Source: Klenkia taihuensis (GTDB lineage: Bacteria; Actinomycetota; Actinomycetes; Mycobacteriales; Geodermatophilaceae). From it: a stretch of 64,000 nucleotides of DNA. The stretch is taken from contig NZ_FOMD01000002.1 in the NCBI RefSeq assembly GCF_900112525.1, positions 744,001 to 808,000 on the forward strand, in the 5' to 3' direction. Below, one piece after another: positions 8,361 to 16,854 of the stretch. The notes beneath the pieces are model-generated. The model ran no database searches, was not told the origin of the DNA, and saw nothing but the letters and a program-made list of their open reading frames with translations. The number at the start of each line of letters is the position of its first letter. Position 1 is the stretch's first letter. The position numbers and the translations under genes are program-made.

Positions 8361-9220
8361 CCCTGCGGATCGGCTCCCTCGACGTCCCCGACGGCGGGCT
8401 GGTGGTGATGGCCATCGTCAACCGGACGCCGGACTCCTTCTTCGACCGGGGCGCGACCTACGAGCTGCAGGCCGCCGTCGAGCGGGTCGACGGCGTCGTC
8501 GCCGAGGGCGCGGACATGGTCGACGTCGGCGGGGTCAAGGCCGCACCCGGCGAGGTGGTGACCCCGGCCGAGGAGATCCGCCGCACCGTCGACCTGGTCG
8601 CCGCCATCCGGGCCGCGCACCCCGCGCTGCCGATCTCGATCGACACCTGGCGCGCCGAGGTGGCCCGCGAGGTGCTGGCCGCCGGCGCCGACGTGGTCAA
8701 CGACGCCTGGGGCGGGGTCGAGCCCGAGCTCGCCGAGGTGGCCGCCGAGGCGGGCGCCGGGATCGTCTGCACGCACGCCGGCGGGCTGCCGCCGCGGACC
8801 CGACCGCACCGGGTCGGCTACCCCGACGTGGTCGCCGACATCGTGGCCCGCACGACGGACCTCGCGGAGAAGGCGGTGGCCGCCGGGGTGGACCGGGACC
8901 GGGTGCTGGTCGACCCCGGGCACGACTTCGGCAAGAACACCCGGCACTCCCTGGAGGCCACCCGGCGGATCGGCGAGCTGGTCGCCACCGGCTGGCCGGT
9001 GCTCATGGCGCTGAGCAACAAGGACTTCGTCGGCGAGACCCTCGGCGTCCCGCTGGAGGACCGCCTCACCGGCACCCTCGCCGCGACCGCGGTCAGCGCG
9101 TGGCTGGGCGCCCGGGTGTTCCGCGCGCACGACGTCGCGGCCACCCGGCAGACCCTCGACATGGTCGCGAGCATCCGCGGCGACCGGCCTCCGCTGCGGA
9201 CGGTCCGCGGCCTGGCCTGA
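8357..9220 (+). CDS. folP2: FolP2-type dihydropteroate synthase homologue
   Basis: A 287-residue TIM-barrel protein of the DHPS family, close to mycobacterial FolP2: MAIVNRTPDSFFDRGATY replaces the canonical NVTPDSFSDGG loop, with VDVGGVKAAPGE, ISIDTWRAEVA, VNDAWGG, DPGHDFGKNT and MALSNKDFVGETLGV all in order. In mycobacteria the true sulfonamide target is FolP1; the role of FolP2 is unsettled, with poor evidence for DHPS activity. Here it sits in an overlapping operon with a formamidase and an esterase-like hydrolase rather than with folE, folB and folK. That context argues for a role outside core folate synthesis, which is inference. Confidence 0.88.
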   Translation: MTLRIGSLDVPDGGLVVMAIVNRTPDSFFDRGATYELQAAVERVDGVVAEGADMVDVGGVKAAPGEVVTPAEEIRRTVDLVAAIRAAHPALPISIDTWRAEVAREVLAAGADVVNDAWGGVEPELAEVAAEAGAGIVCTHAGGLPPRTRPHRVGYPDVVADIVARTTDLAEKAVAAGVDRDRVLVDPGHDFGKNTRHSLEATRRIGELVATGWPVLMALSNKDFVGETLGVPLEDRLTGTLAATAVSAWLGARVFRAHDVAATRQTLDMVASIRGDRPPLRTVRGLA

Positions 9221-9263
9221 GGGACGACCACGTCCGTAATGCGGCGCACCTAGCCTCCGCGCC

Positions 9264-10634
9264 GTGACCCGCGACCTGGTGCTGGGCGTCTTCGAGATGC
9301 TCTACCCGAACAACGCCCACCCGACCTGGCGGCACCCGCACGCCCGCGCCGACCGGTACACCGACCTCGACCACTGGCTGGGCCTGGCCAGGCTGCTGGA
9401 CGACGCGGGCTTGGAGTTCCTGTTCTTCGCCGACAGCTACGGCTACGCCACCGACGCCCGGGGTGACCTGCTCGACGTCGGCGCCCGGCACGGCGTCCAG
9501 TTCGGCCAGCTGGACCCGATGATGATCGTCACCGCGCTGACCGCGGCCACCCGCGACCTGGGCATCGTGGTCACCTCGCAGACCACCGTCGAGGCGCCCT
9601 ACGCCTCAGCCCGCCGGTTCGCCACGCTGGACCACCTGACCCGCGGCCGCATCGGCTGGAACATGGTCACCGGCGCCAGCCCGAACTCCATCGCCCGCAC
9701 CTTCGGCCAGCAGGTGCTGCCCGACCACGCGGCCCGCTACGACATCGCCGACGAGTTCGCCGAGATCTGCTACCAGCTGTGGGAGGGCTCCTGGGCCGAC
9801 GACGCCCTCCGCAACGACGTCGCCGGCGACGTGTGGGCCGACCCGGCACGCATCCGCCCGGTCGAGCACCGCGGGGCGCACCGCACCTCCACCGGCGTGT
9901 TCGTGGTGCCGCCGTCCCCGCAGCGGACGCCCACGCTGTTCCAGGCCGGCACCTCGGCCCGGGGCCGGGACTTCGCGGCGCTGCACGCCGAGGTGGTCTT
10001 CCTGCAGGGCACCTCGACCGCCTCCTGCGCCGAGCACGTCGCCGACCTGCGCCGCCGCGCCGAGGGGCACGGCCGCACCGACGGGCTGCGGGTGGTCACC
10101 GGGGTCAGCGTCGTCGTCGACCCGGACGCCGGCCGGGCCGCCGACCTGCGCGCCGAGCTCGACGCGCAGTTCCGCCCCGAGGACGCCGCCGCGCTCTACC
10201 TGGCCAACACCGGCATCGACCTGCTGGCCCTGGACCCCGACCTGCCCATCTCCACCCAGTCGACCGAGCAGGGCCGCACCGCCCTGGAACGGTTCACCCG
10301 CACCGGCGAGCCGACCGTGGCCGAGGTGCTGGAGAAGTTCCGGGCGCACGGCCTGCGCGGGTTCCAGGTGACCGGCGACCCGGCGTCGGTCGGCGAGCAG
10401 CTCGCGGCGGTCGTCGAGGCGACCGGCGTGGACGGGTTCATGTTCGAGCCGACGTTCGGCGACCACAGCGCGTTCGTCGACGTCGTCGAGCACGTGCTGC
10501 CCGAGCTGGAGCGCCGCGGCCTGCGCACCCCCGGACGGCGGAGGACGGGCACCCTGCGCGAGCGGATGGGCGGCGAGGGACCGCGCCTGCCGGCCAGCCA
10601 CCCGGCAGCCGCCCACCGGTGGCCCCGGACCTAG
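9264..10634 (+). CDS. Flavin-dependent monooxygenase, NtaA/SnaA/DszA subgroup of the luciferase-like family
   Basis: A 456-residue (beta/alpha)8 flavin monooxygenase that uses reduced FMN from a separate reductase. Subgroup marks are YPNNAHPTWRHP near the N terminus, GRIGWNMVTGASP around residue 130, the VQFGQLDP stretch, and TLFQAGTSARGRDFAA around 225. Relatives oxidise nitrilotriacetate, EDTA, dibenzothiophene sulfone or long-chain alkanes; the substrate is unknown. GTG 9264 lies seven bases after TAGCCT, the leaderless arrangement. The last ~35 residues are Arg/Pro-rich and probably disordered. The stop TAG doubles as the start of the -10-like hexamer of the next gene. Confidence 0.85.
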   Translation: MTRDLVLGVFEMLYPNNAHPTWRHPHARADRYTDLDHWLGLARLLDDAGLEFLFFADSYGYATDARGDLLDVGARHGVQFGQLDPMMIVTALTAATRDLGIVVTSQTTVEAPYASARRFATLDHLTRGRIGWNMVTGASPNSIARTFGQQVLPDHAARYDIADEFAEICYQLWEGSWADDALRNDVAGDVWADPARIRPVEHRGAHRTSTGVFVVPPSPQRTPTLFQAGTSARGRDFAALHAEVVFLQGTSTASCAEHVADLRRRAEGHGRTDGLRVVTGVSVVVDPDAGRAADLRAELDAQFRPEDAAALYLANTGIDLLALDPDLPISTQSTEQGRTALERFTRTGEPTVAEVLEKFRAHGLRGFQVTGDPASVGEQLAAVVEATGVDGFMFEPTFGDHSAFVDVVEHVLPELERRGLRTPGRRRTGTLRERMGGEGPRLPASHPAAAHRWPRT

Positions 10635-10644
10635 GGTGCGCGGC

Positions 10645-11070
10645 ATGGCCGCCACCGGGTTCCACACCGCCGACGAGCTCAACGACCTGCTGCCGGGGAC
10701 CCTGCCGGGCCTGGTCGGCGTCGTCGTCGACACGCACGAGGTCGGCCGGCTGACCAGCCACCTCGACGTGCGGCCGGAGGTGCTGGCGCCCAACGGCTAC
10801 CTGCACGCCGCGACGGTGGTGGCGCTGGCGGACACCTCGTGCGGGCTGGCCACCCGCGCGCTGCTGCCCGAGGGCTCGACCGGGTTCACCACGATCGAGC
10901 TGAAGAGCAACTTCCTCGGCACCGCGCGCGAGGGCCGGATCGAGTGCGTGGCCACGAACGTGCACGCCGGTCGCACCACCCAGGTCTGGGACGCCGTGGT
11001 CACGAACCCGGGGACCGGCAGGACCACCGCGCTGTTCCGCTGCACCCAGCAGGTGCTCTGGCCCCGGTGA
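10645..11070 (+). CDS. PaaI-type hotdog-fold thioesterase
   Basis: A 141-residue single hotdog domain. LHAATVVALADTSCGLATRALLP holds the conserved helix with the Asp nucleophile region, followed by FTTIELKSNFLGTAREG. Such enzymes hydrolyse acyl- or aryl-CoA thioesters. It lies between a monooxygenase and a CoA ligase, which fits a small catabolic group, but no pathway can be named. The start is ATG 10645, seven bases after TAGGGT (10632-10637); that hexamer includes the stop codon of the upstream gene. Confidence 0.88.
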   Translation: MAATGFHTADELNDLLPGTLPGLVGVVVDTHEVGRLTSHLDVRPEVLAPNGYLHAATVVALADTSCGLATRALLPEGSTGFTTIELKSNFLGTAREGRIECVATNVHAGRTTQVWDAVVTNPGTGRTTALFRCTQQVLWPR

Positions 11071-11129
11071 CGCGGCTCACCGGGCGGGTGTGAGACTGGC
11101 GTCACCCCCACCCCGAGGAGGAGCCCGCC

Positions 11130-12734
11130 GTGGTGCTCGCCAGCCGTTTCCCCGACGTCGAGATCCCCGACCTGCCCGTGCCGAGCTACGTGCTCGCCGC
11201 CTCGCGCGAGCTCGGTGAGGCCCCGGCGCTGGTCGACGGCCTGTCCGGCGAGACGATCAGCCACGGTCAGCTGGTCGGGTACGTCGACCGGTTCGCCGCC
11301 GCGCTGCACGCCCGCGGCCTGGGCAAGGGCGACGTCGTCGCGGTCTTCTCCCCCAACACCATCTGGTACCCGGTCGTCTTCCACGGCATCGCCGCCGCCG
11401 GCTGCGTGATGAGCCCGGTCAACTCGCTCTACACGCCCGACGAGATCGCCTTCCAGCTCAAGGACGCCGGGGCCAAGCTGCTGGTCACCGTCTCGCCGTT
11501 CCTGGACCGCGCCCGGCCGGCCATGGAGGCCGCCGGCATCACCGACCTCGTCGTCCTCGACGGCGCCGAGGGGGCCGACAGCCTGCGCGACCTGCTCACC
11601 TCCGGCGCCCCGTCGGTCTCCCCGGACGTCGACCCGGCCACCGACCTGGTCACGCTGCCCTACTCCAGCGGCACCACCGGCCTGCCCAAGGGCGTCATGC
11701 TCACCCACCGCAACCTGGTGGCCAACGTCGCGCAGACCCGCCCGCTCATCGACCTGGCCCCGGGGGGCGAGCGGATCATCGCCGTCCTGCCGTTCTTCCA
11801 CATCTACGGCCTGACCGTGCTGATGAACCAGGGCCTGCAGTGGGGCGGCGCGGTGATCACCCTGCCCCGCTTCGACCTCGAGCAGTTCCTGCGGGCCATC
11901 CAGGACCACCGGGTGACCCGGGCGTTCGTCGCCCCGCCCATCCTGCTGGCGCTGGCCAAGCACCCCTTGGTCGAGCAGTTCGACCTGTCCAGCCTGCGGT
12001 CGATCACCTCGGGTGCCGCGCCGCTGGACGAGTCGCTGGCGCTGGCCGTCGAGCAGCGCCTGCGCGGGCTGGCCGGCGCCGGCGAGGACGGCGTCACGGT
12101 CGCGCAGGGCTACGGCATGACCGAGCTCTCCCCGGTCAGCCACACCACGCCCGACCGCGGCACCGGCCCGGCCGGCGACCCCGACGTCCCCAAGGGCACG
12201 GTGGGCTACGCCATCCCGGGCACCGAGTGCCGGCTGGTCGACCCGGCCACCGGCGAGGACGCCGCCGAGGGCCAGAGCGGGGAGCTGTGGGTGCGCGGGC
12301 CGCAGGTGATGGCCGGCTACCTGAACAACGAGCAGGCCACCCGCGACACCCTGGACGGCGAGGGCTGGCTGCACACCGGCGACGTCGCGGTGGTCGACGA
12401 CCTGGGCCGCTACACCGTGGTCGACCGGGTCAAGGAGCTGATCAAGTACAAGGGCTACCAGGTGGCGCCCGCCGAGCTCGAGGCCGTGCTCATCGCCCAC
12501 CCGGGCATCGCCGACGCCGCGGTCATCGGGGTCAAGGACGAGGAGTCGGGCGAGGAGCTGCCCAAGGCCTTCCTGGTGCGGGCGCCCGGGTCGGGGATCA
12601 CCGAGGACGAGGTGATGGCCTACATGGCCGAGAAGGTCGCGCCGCACAAGAAGATCCGCATCGTGGAGTTCATCGAGACGGTGCCCAAGAGCGCGGCCGG
12701 CAAGATCCTCCGCAAGGAGCTCCGCTCCCGCTAG
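11130..12734 (+). CDS. Acyl-CoA synthetase / 4-coumarate-CoA-ligase-like AMP-binding enzyme
   Basis: A 534-residue ANL-superfamily ligase. The P-loop is YSSGTTGLPKGVMLTH (~175-190); GYGMTELSP, GWLHTGD and the hinge region DRVKELIKYKGYQV follow, and the catalytic C-terminal lysine lies in KSAAGKILRKEL. These steps adenylate a carboxylate and transfer it to CoA. The residues resemble the 4CL/fadD group, so an aryl or medium-chain acid is likely. The start GTG 11130 is preceded by a very strong GAGGAGGAG (11115-11123), unlike most neighbours. The TAG stop shares the CTAG tetranucleotide 12731-12734 with the stop of the convergent photolyase-like gene. Confidence 0.92.
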   Translation: MVLASRFPDVEIPDLPVPSYVLAASRELGEAPALVDGLSGETISHGQLVGYVDRFAAALHARGLGKGDVVAVFSPNTIWYPVVFHGIAAAGCVMSPVNSLYTPDEIAFQLKDAGAKLLVTVSPFLDRARPAMEAAGITDLVVLDGAEGADSLRDLLTSGAPSVSPDVDPATDLVTLPYSSGTTGLPKGVMLTHRNLVANVAQTRPLIDLAPGGERIIAVLPFFHIYGLTVLMNQGLQWGGAVITLPRFDLEQFLRAIQDHRVTRAFVAPPILLALAKHPLVEQFDLSSLRSITSGAAPLDESLALAVEQRLRGLAGAGEDGVTVAQGYGMTELSPVSHTTPDRGTGPAGDPDVPKGTVGYAIPGTECRLVDPATGEDAAEGQSGELWVRGPQVMAGYLNNEQATRDTLDGEGWLHTGDVAVVDDLGRYTVVDRVKELIKYKGYQVAPAELEAVLIAHPGIADAAVIGVKDEESGEELPKAFLVRAPGSGITEDEVMAYMAEKVAPHKKIRIVEFIETVPKSAAGKILRKELRSR

Positions 12735-13951
12735 CGGCGGGGCAGCCCCTTCCGCCAGGCGCTGAAGCTGGACACCGGCCCGGCCCCCGGGCGGCGCAGC
12801 CAGGGCCACGGGTGCAGCTCCACCGGCTGCACCGCCGCGGCCCGGCGGCCGAACCCGGGCACCGGGGCGTGGGTCACCGCCGGGGCCCGGCCGGCGAGCA
12901 CGTCGGCCGGGTCGCCCAGGTACAGCTCGACCTCCCGGTCCTCCGCCAGCTCGGCGAGGGTCTCGACCAGGAAGACCAGCCGCTTGGAGGCCAGCCGCAG
13001 CCGGGCCAGCAGCGGCTCGTCCAGCACGAACACCACCGGCAGGCCGGGGTGGGCGGCCAGCGCGGGGTCCGACGTCCCCAGGGACTCCGCGGTCAGCCAG
13101 ACCGCCTCGGGCTCCCCGGTGGACTCCACCTCGACCGGGCCGGCGGTGGTGCCGGGCGAGGGGTCGGCGGCCAGCAGCGGCTCGCGGTCGAGCCAGCGGG
13201 TCGGCTGGTCCTCGGGCCAGTCCTCGATCGGGCAGTCCGCGGCCAGCGGGCACCGTTCGCACAGCCCCGGTGCCCGCTTGCGCACCTGCCAGCGGGAGAA
13301 GCCGTAGGCCTTGCCGTTGCCGGCCCCGACCGTCCACTGCCAGCCCACCCGGTTGGCCGCGCGCGAGCCGTCGAGCAGCCGGGCGTACAGCTCGTCCTCG
13401 CCCTCGGCCCAGTCGTGCCCGGCCCGCACGGTCCACTGGGAGGACACCCACATGCGGGTCTGGTTGACCAGCCAGCCGTCGCGGTCGAGCTCGCCGAGCA
13501 CGGTGTCCAGGCAGGCCATGTCCCGCGGCCACGGCTCCTGCCAGCGGGCGTGCGCGCGGGCCGGCTCGGCCCGCAGCGCCGACCGGGTACGGGCGCCCAG
13601 CCGGGCGTAGAGGTGCCGGCTGTACTCCTGCCACATCAGCTCGTCGCGGTACTTGGTGCGGTCGCGGGTGGGGGCGTCGGCGACGGCGTCCCACACCTCG
13701 GGCAGCTGCAGCAGCCCGTGCCGGACGTAGGGGCTGATCGCACTGGCCCCTCGGCGCGACGGAGGCAGCACCTGGTTGCGCCGGCCGGCGTACCCGGTGA
13801 CGTCGAGGGCGGCCAGCGCCGCGTCGGCGGCGGCCTGCCCGCCGCGGAACCGCTCCGAGGGACGGACGGCGTCGTCGCGGTGCAGGTGGCCCAGGTGCTC
13901 CCCCACCCAGGCGGGGACGGCGTCGACGGCGGGCACGGGCAGCTGGGGCAC
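12731..13951 (-). CDS. Photolyase/cryptochrome-like protein with reversed domain order
   Basis: About 406 residues. Residues ~20-235 look like the helical FAD-binding domain of photolyases: SAISPYVRHGLLQLP, RDELMWQEYSRHL, GWLVNQTRMWVSSQW and the DGSRAANRVGWQW segment. The alpha/beta domain normally at the N terminus appears after it (~270-370: VWLTAESLGTSDPAL, VVFVLDEPLLARLRLASKRLVFLVETLAEL, YLGDPADVL). Cysteines at 231, 234 and 240 (CxxCx5C) plus C147 could ligate an iron-sulfur cluster, as in FeS-type bacterial cryptochromes; this is inferred. The start GTG 13951 follows CAGGGT by five bases; GTG 13936 is an alternative. Role: light-dependent repair or photoreception, not proven. Confidence 0.72.
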   Translation of the reverse strand: MPQLPVPAVDAVPAWVGEHLGHLHRDDAVRPSERFRGGQAAADAALAALDVTGYAGRRNQVLPPSRRGASAISPYVRHGLLQLPEVWDAVADAPTRDRTKYRDELMWQEYSRHLYARLGARTRSALRAEPARAHARWQEPWPRDMACLDTVLGELDRDGWLVNQTRMWVSSQWTVRAGHDWAEGEDELYARLLDGSRAANRVGWQWTVGAGNGKAYGFSRWQVRKRAPGLCERCPLAADCPIEDWPEDQPTRWLDREPLLAADPSPGTTAGPVEVESTGEPEAVWLTAESLGTSDPALAAHPGLPVVFVLDEPLLARLRLASKRLVFLVETLAELAEDREVELYLGDPADVLAGRAPAVTHAPVPGFGRRAAAVQPVELHPWPWLRRPGAGPVSSFSAWRKGLPRR

Positions 13952-14011
13952 GCCCCACCCTGCGGGTTCCCGGCCGGGCGCGCGCGGCGGGTGGCCCCTA
14001 CGGTCGGGGAC

Positions 14012-14992
14012 GTGCACGCGATCACCCAGCAGTCCTCCGGCGGCCCCGAGACCCTGGTGTGGGCGGAGGTGCCCGACCCGGTCGCCGGTGAGGGCGAGGT
14101 CGTCCTCGACGTGGTGGCCAGCGCGGTGAACCGCGCCGACCTGCTGCAGCGCGAGGGCAACTACCCGGTGCCGCCCGGCGCCAGCGAGGTGCTCGGCCTG
14201 GAGTGCAGCGGGGTGGTCCGCGAGGTCGGGCCCGGCGTCGAGGGCTGGAAGGTCGGCGACGAGGTCTGCGCGCTGCTGGCCGGCGGCGGGTACGCCGAGC
14301 GGGTCGCCGTCCCGGCGGCGCAGCTGCTGCCCCGCCCGGCCGGGGTCGAGCTGGCCGCGGCGGCGGCGCTGCCCGAGGTGGCCTGCACCGTGTGGTCCAA
14401 CGTGTTCATGCAGGCCGGGCTGCGGGCCGGCGAGCTGCTGCTGGTGCACGGCGGCGGCAGCGGCATCGGCACCATGGCCATCCAGCTCGCGGTGCGGGCC
14501 GGGGCCCGGGTGGCCACCACCGCCGGCAGCGCGGAGAAGCTGGCGTTCTGCCGCGAGCTGGGTGCGGAGATCACCGTCGACTACCGGGACGAGGACTTCG
14601 TCGAGGTGGTGCGGGCCGCCGGCGGTGCGGACGTGGTGCTGGACAACATGGGCGCGGCCTACCTGGCCCGCAACGTCGCCGCCCTCGCCCCCGACGGCCG
14701 GATCACCGTCATCGGCATGCAGGGAGGTCGCAAGGGCGAGCTGGACCTCGGGGCGCTGCTGGCCAAGCGCGGCAGCGTCTACGCCGCCGGGCTGCGCGGT
14801 CGGCCGGTGGAGGGCCCGCACGGCAAGGCCGCGGTGGTCGCCGCCGTCCGGGAGAACGTGTGGCCCGACGTCGAGGCCGGCCGGGTCCGCCCGGTCGTGC
14901 ACACCCGGCTGCCGATGGCCCGGGCCGCCGACGGCCACCGCATCCTGGAGGAGAGCTCGCACACCGGCAAGGTGCTGCTCGTCGTCGACTGA
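14012..14992 (+). CDS. NAD(P)H-quinone oxidoreductase, zinc-independent MDR family
   Basis: A 326-residue medium-chain reductase. The GroES-like half holds NRADLLQREGNYPVPPGAS and LGLECSG; the Rossmann half holds LLLVHGGGSGIGTMAIQLA (about 145-165). No structural-zinc cysteine lobe or catalytic Cys/His set is visible, so it belongs to the quinone-reductase (PIG3/TP53I3-like) group. It reduces quinones or enones with NAD(P)H. GTG 14012 is seven bases after TACGGT, and the gene is divergent from the photolyase-like gene with 60 bases between starts. It converges with the aminotransferase: the stops are seven bases apart. Confidence 0.9.
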   Translation: MHAITQQSSGGPETLVWAEVPDPVAGEGEVVLDVVASAVNRADLLQREGNYPVPPGASEVLGLECSGVVREVGPGVEGWKVGDEVCALLAGGGYAERVAVPAAQLLPRPAGVELAAAAALPEVACTVWSNVFMQAGLRAGELLLVHGGGSGIGTMAIQLAVRAGARVATTAGSAEKLAFCRELGAEITVDYRDEDFVEVVRAAGGADVVLDNMGAAYLARNVAALAPDGRITVIGMQGGRKGELDLGALLAKRGSVYAAGLRGRPVEGPHGKAAVVAAVRENVWPDVEAGRVRPVVHTRLPMARAADGHRILEESSHTGKVLLVVD

Positions 14993-14998
14993 CCGACC

Positions 14999-16216
14999 TC
15001 AGGCGAGGGCGGCCACGCTGTCGACCACGTGGTCGACCTCCTCGACCGTGTTGTAGTGCAGGATGCCCAGCCGCACCGCGCCGCCCTGCTCGTTGACGCC
15101 GAGGGCGTCGAACAGCTCGCGGGCGTAGTGGTCGCCGTCCCAGGCGCAGATCGTGCGCCGGGACAGCTCGCGGGCCACGGCCCGCGGGGTCATCCGGGAG
15201 ACGGTGAAGCTCACCGTGGGCGTGCGGTACTGCGGCGACCCCAGCACCTGCACGTGCCGCATCGACCGCAGCGCGCGGTCCAGCCGGTCGAACAGCGCGC
15301 CCTCGTACCGCACCACCGCGGCCATCGAGGTCTGCAGCCGCTCGCGGCGGGTGCCGGTGGCGTCGGGGTGCAGCGCGGCCAGGTGGTCGACGGCGGCGGC
15401 CACCCCGGCGTAGAGCTCGAAGGGCGGGGTGCCGGTCTCGAACCGGTCGGGCACCCGGTCGGGGGCCGGCGCCAGCTTGTCCGGGGCGAGGGTCTCCAGC
15501 AGGTCGGGGTCGGCGACCACGGCGCCCACGTGCGGCCCGCACCACTTGTAGGCCGACAGCGCCAGCAGGTCCGCTCCGGTGGCGGTGAGGTCGATCAGGC
15601 CGTGCGGCGCGGCGTGCGCGCCGTCGACGTAGACCAGGGCGCCCACCGCGTGCGCCCGGTCGGCGATGGCCCGGACGTCGGGCCGGGTGCCGATGGCGTT
15701 GCTGGCCATGGTGACCGCGACCAGCCGGGTGCGGTCGGTGAGCAGCTCGTCGTACTGCCACTCCGGCAGCTCGCCGGACTCGATGTCCACCTCGGCCCAC
15801 TTGACCAGCAGGCCGAGCTCCTGGGCCAGCTGGATCCAGGGCCGGATGTTGGCGTCGTGGTCCAGCCGGCTGACCACGACCTCGTCGCCGGGGCGCCAGG
15901 TCTTGGCCAGCGTGCGGGCCATCGCGTAGGTCAGCGACGTCGTGCTCGCGCCGAGGACGACGCCGCGGGGGGTGCCGCCGACCAGGTCGGCCACGGCCGA
16001 GCGGGCCCCGGCGACCAGCTGTTCGGCCCGGGCGGAGGAGGGGAACACCCCGCCGCGGTTGGCGATCGGCACCCGCATCGCCTGGGACACCGCGCGCAGC
16101 ACGCTCTCGGGCACCAGGGCCCCGCCGGGACCGTCGACGTGCACCATGCCGTCGGACAGGCCGGGGAACAGACCGCGGACGCGGGCGACGTCCAGCGCAG
16201 CGCCCCCGGGTCCCAT
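14999..16216 (-). CDS. Cysteine desulfurase-like class V aminotransferase (VC1184-type)
   Basis: A 405-residue PLP enzyme of the aminotransferase class V fold. YVDGAHAAPHGLID supplies the cofactor Asp and LSAYKWCGPHVG the Schiff-base Lys; SSARAEQLVAGAR and RFETGTPPFELYAGV are typical of the cysteine-desulfurase-like group (TIGR01976). That group has no proven reaction and lacks the neighbouring SUF or ISC genes, also absent here. ATG 16216 lies seven bases after TAGGGT on the minus strand. The gene is divergent from bpa across 98 bases that hold only the promoters. Confidence 0.85.
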   Translation of the reverse strand: MGPGGAALDVARVRGLFPGLSDGMVHVDGPGGALVPESVLRAVSQAMRVPIANRGGVFPSSARAEQLVAGARSAVADLVGGTPRGVVLGASTTSLTYAMARTLAKTWRPGDEVVVSRLDHDANIRPWIQLAQELGLLVKWAEVDIESGELPEWQYDELLTDRTRLVAVTMASNAIGTRPDVRAIADRAHAVGALVYVDGAHAAPHGLIDLTATGADLLALSAYKWCGPHVGAVVADPDLLETLAPDKLAPAPDRVPDRFETGTPPFELYAGVAAAVDHLAALHPDATGTRRERLQTSMAAVVRYEGALFDRLDRALRSMRHVQVLGSPQYRTPTVSFTVSRMTPRAVARELSRRTICAWDGDHYARELFDALGVNEQGGAVRLGILHYNTVEEVDHVVDSVAALA

Positions 16217-16314
16217 GCCTGCGACCCTAGACCGGCCCCCGGTGACGGTGAGGGGCCGCTCCGTCACAGGCCACCCGCCGGGCTGGTCGCCGCGGCCGCA
16301 GGCAGGATGGAGGC

Positions 16315-16848
16315 ATGACTGCACCCTCGAACGACGACCAGTCCGCCCGCGGCCGGCAGGTCGTGGTGGTCGGGCCCGACGGCCAGCCGATCGGGGCGCT
16401 GCCCGCGCCCGACGGCACCGGCGAGGACGTCGGCGACCTGGTGGAGCAGCCGGCCAAGGTGATGCGGATCGGCACGATGATCAAGCAGCTGCTCGAGGAG
16501 GTCCGGGCCGCTCCCCTGGACGAGGCCAGCCGCAACCGGCTGCGCGACATCCACGCCGCCTCGATCCGCGAGCTCGAGGGCGGCCTGTCGGAGGAGCTGC
16601 GCGCCGAGCTGGAGCGCATCACCCTGCCCTTCACCGCCGAGGAGACCCCCAGCGACGCCGAGCTGCGCATCGCGCAGGCCCAGCTGGTCGGCTGGCTCGA
16701 GGGCGTCTTCCACGGCATCCAGACCGCGCTGTTCGCCCAGCAGATGGCCGCCCGCGCGCAGCTGGAGGAGATGCGCCGCAAGGCCCTCCCCGGCGGCCAG
16801 CAGGGCATGCCGGTGCAGCCGCAGCCCGGCGGCGGCCAGTACCTCTGA
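16315..16848 (+). CDS. bpa: Bacterial proteasome activator Bpa/PafE
   Basis: A 177-residue homologue of the mycobacterial ATP-independent proteasome activator (DUF2587). It has an acidic disordered N terminus, a four-helix-bundle core (VEQPAKVMRIGTMIKQLLEEV and on to QTALFAQQMAARAQLEEMRRKA), a Gly/Gln-rich linker and a terminal GQYL. In M. tuberculosis the GQYL tail docks into the 20S proteasome and opens the gate; the dodecameric ring admits unfolded proteins such as HspR. Finding it implies the organism has a 20S proteasome, encoded elsewhere. ATG 16315 is six bases after CAGGAT, and the purine-rich GGAGG in that gap could also act as a ribosome binding site. Confidence 0.93.
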   Translation: MTAPSNDDQSARGRQVVVVGPDGQPIGALPAPDGTGEDVGDLVEQPAKVMRIGTMIKQLLEEVRAAPLDEASRNRLRDIHAASIRELEGGLSEELRAELERITLPFTAEETPSDAELRIAQAQLVGWLEGVFHGIQTALFAQQMAARAQLEEMRRKALPGGQQGMPVQPQPGGGQYL

Positions 16849-16854
16849 CCGGGG

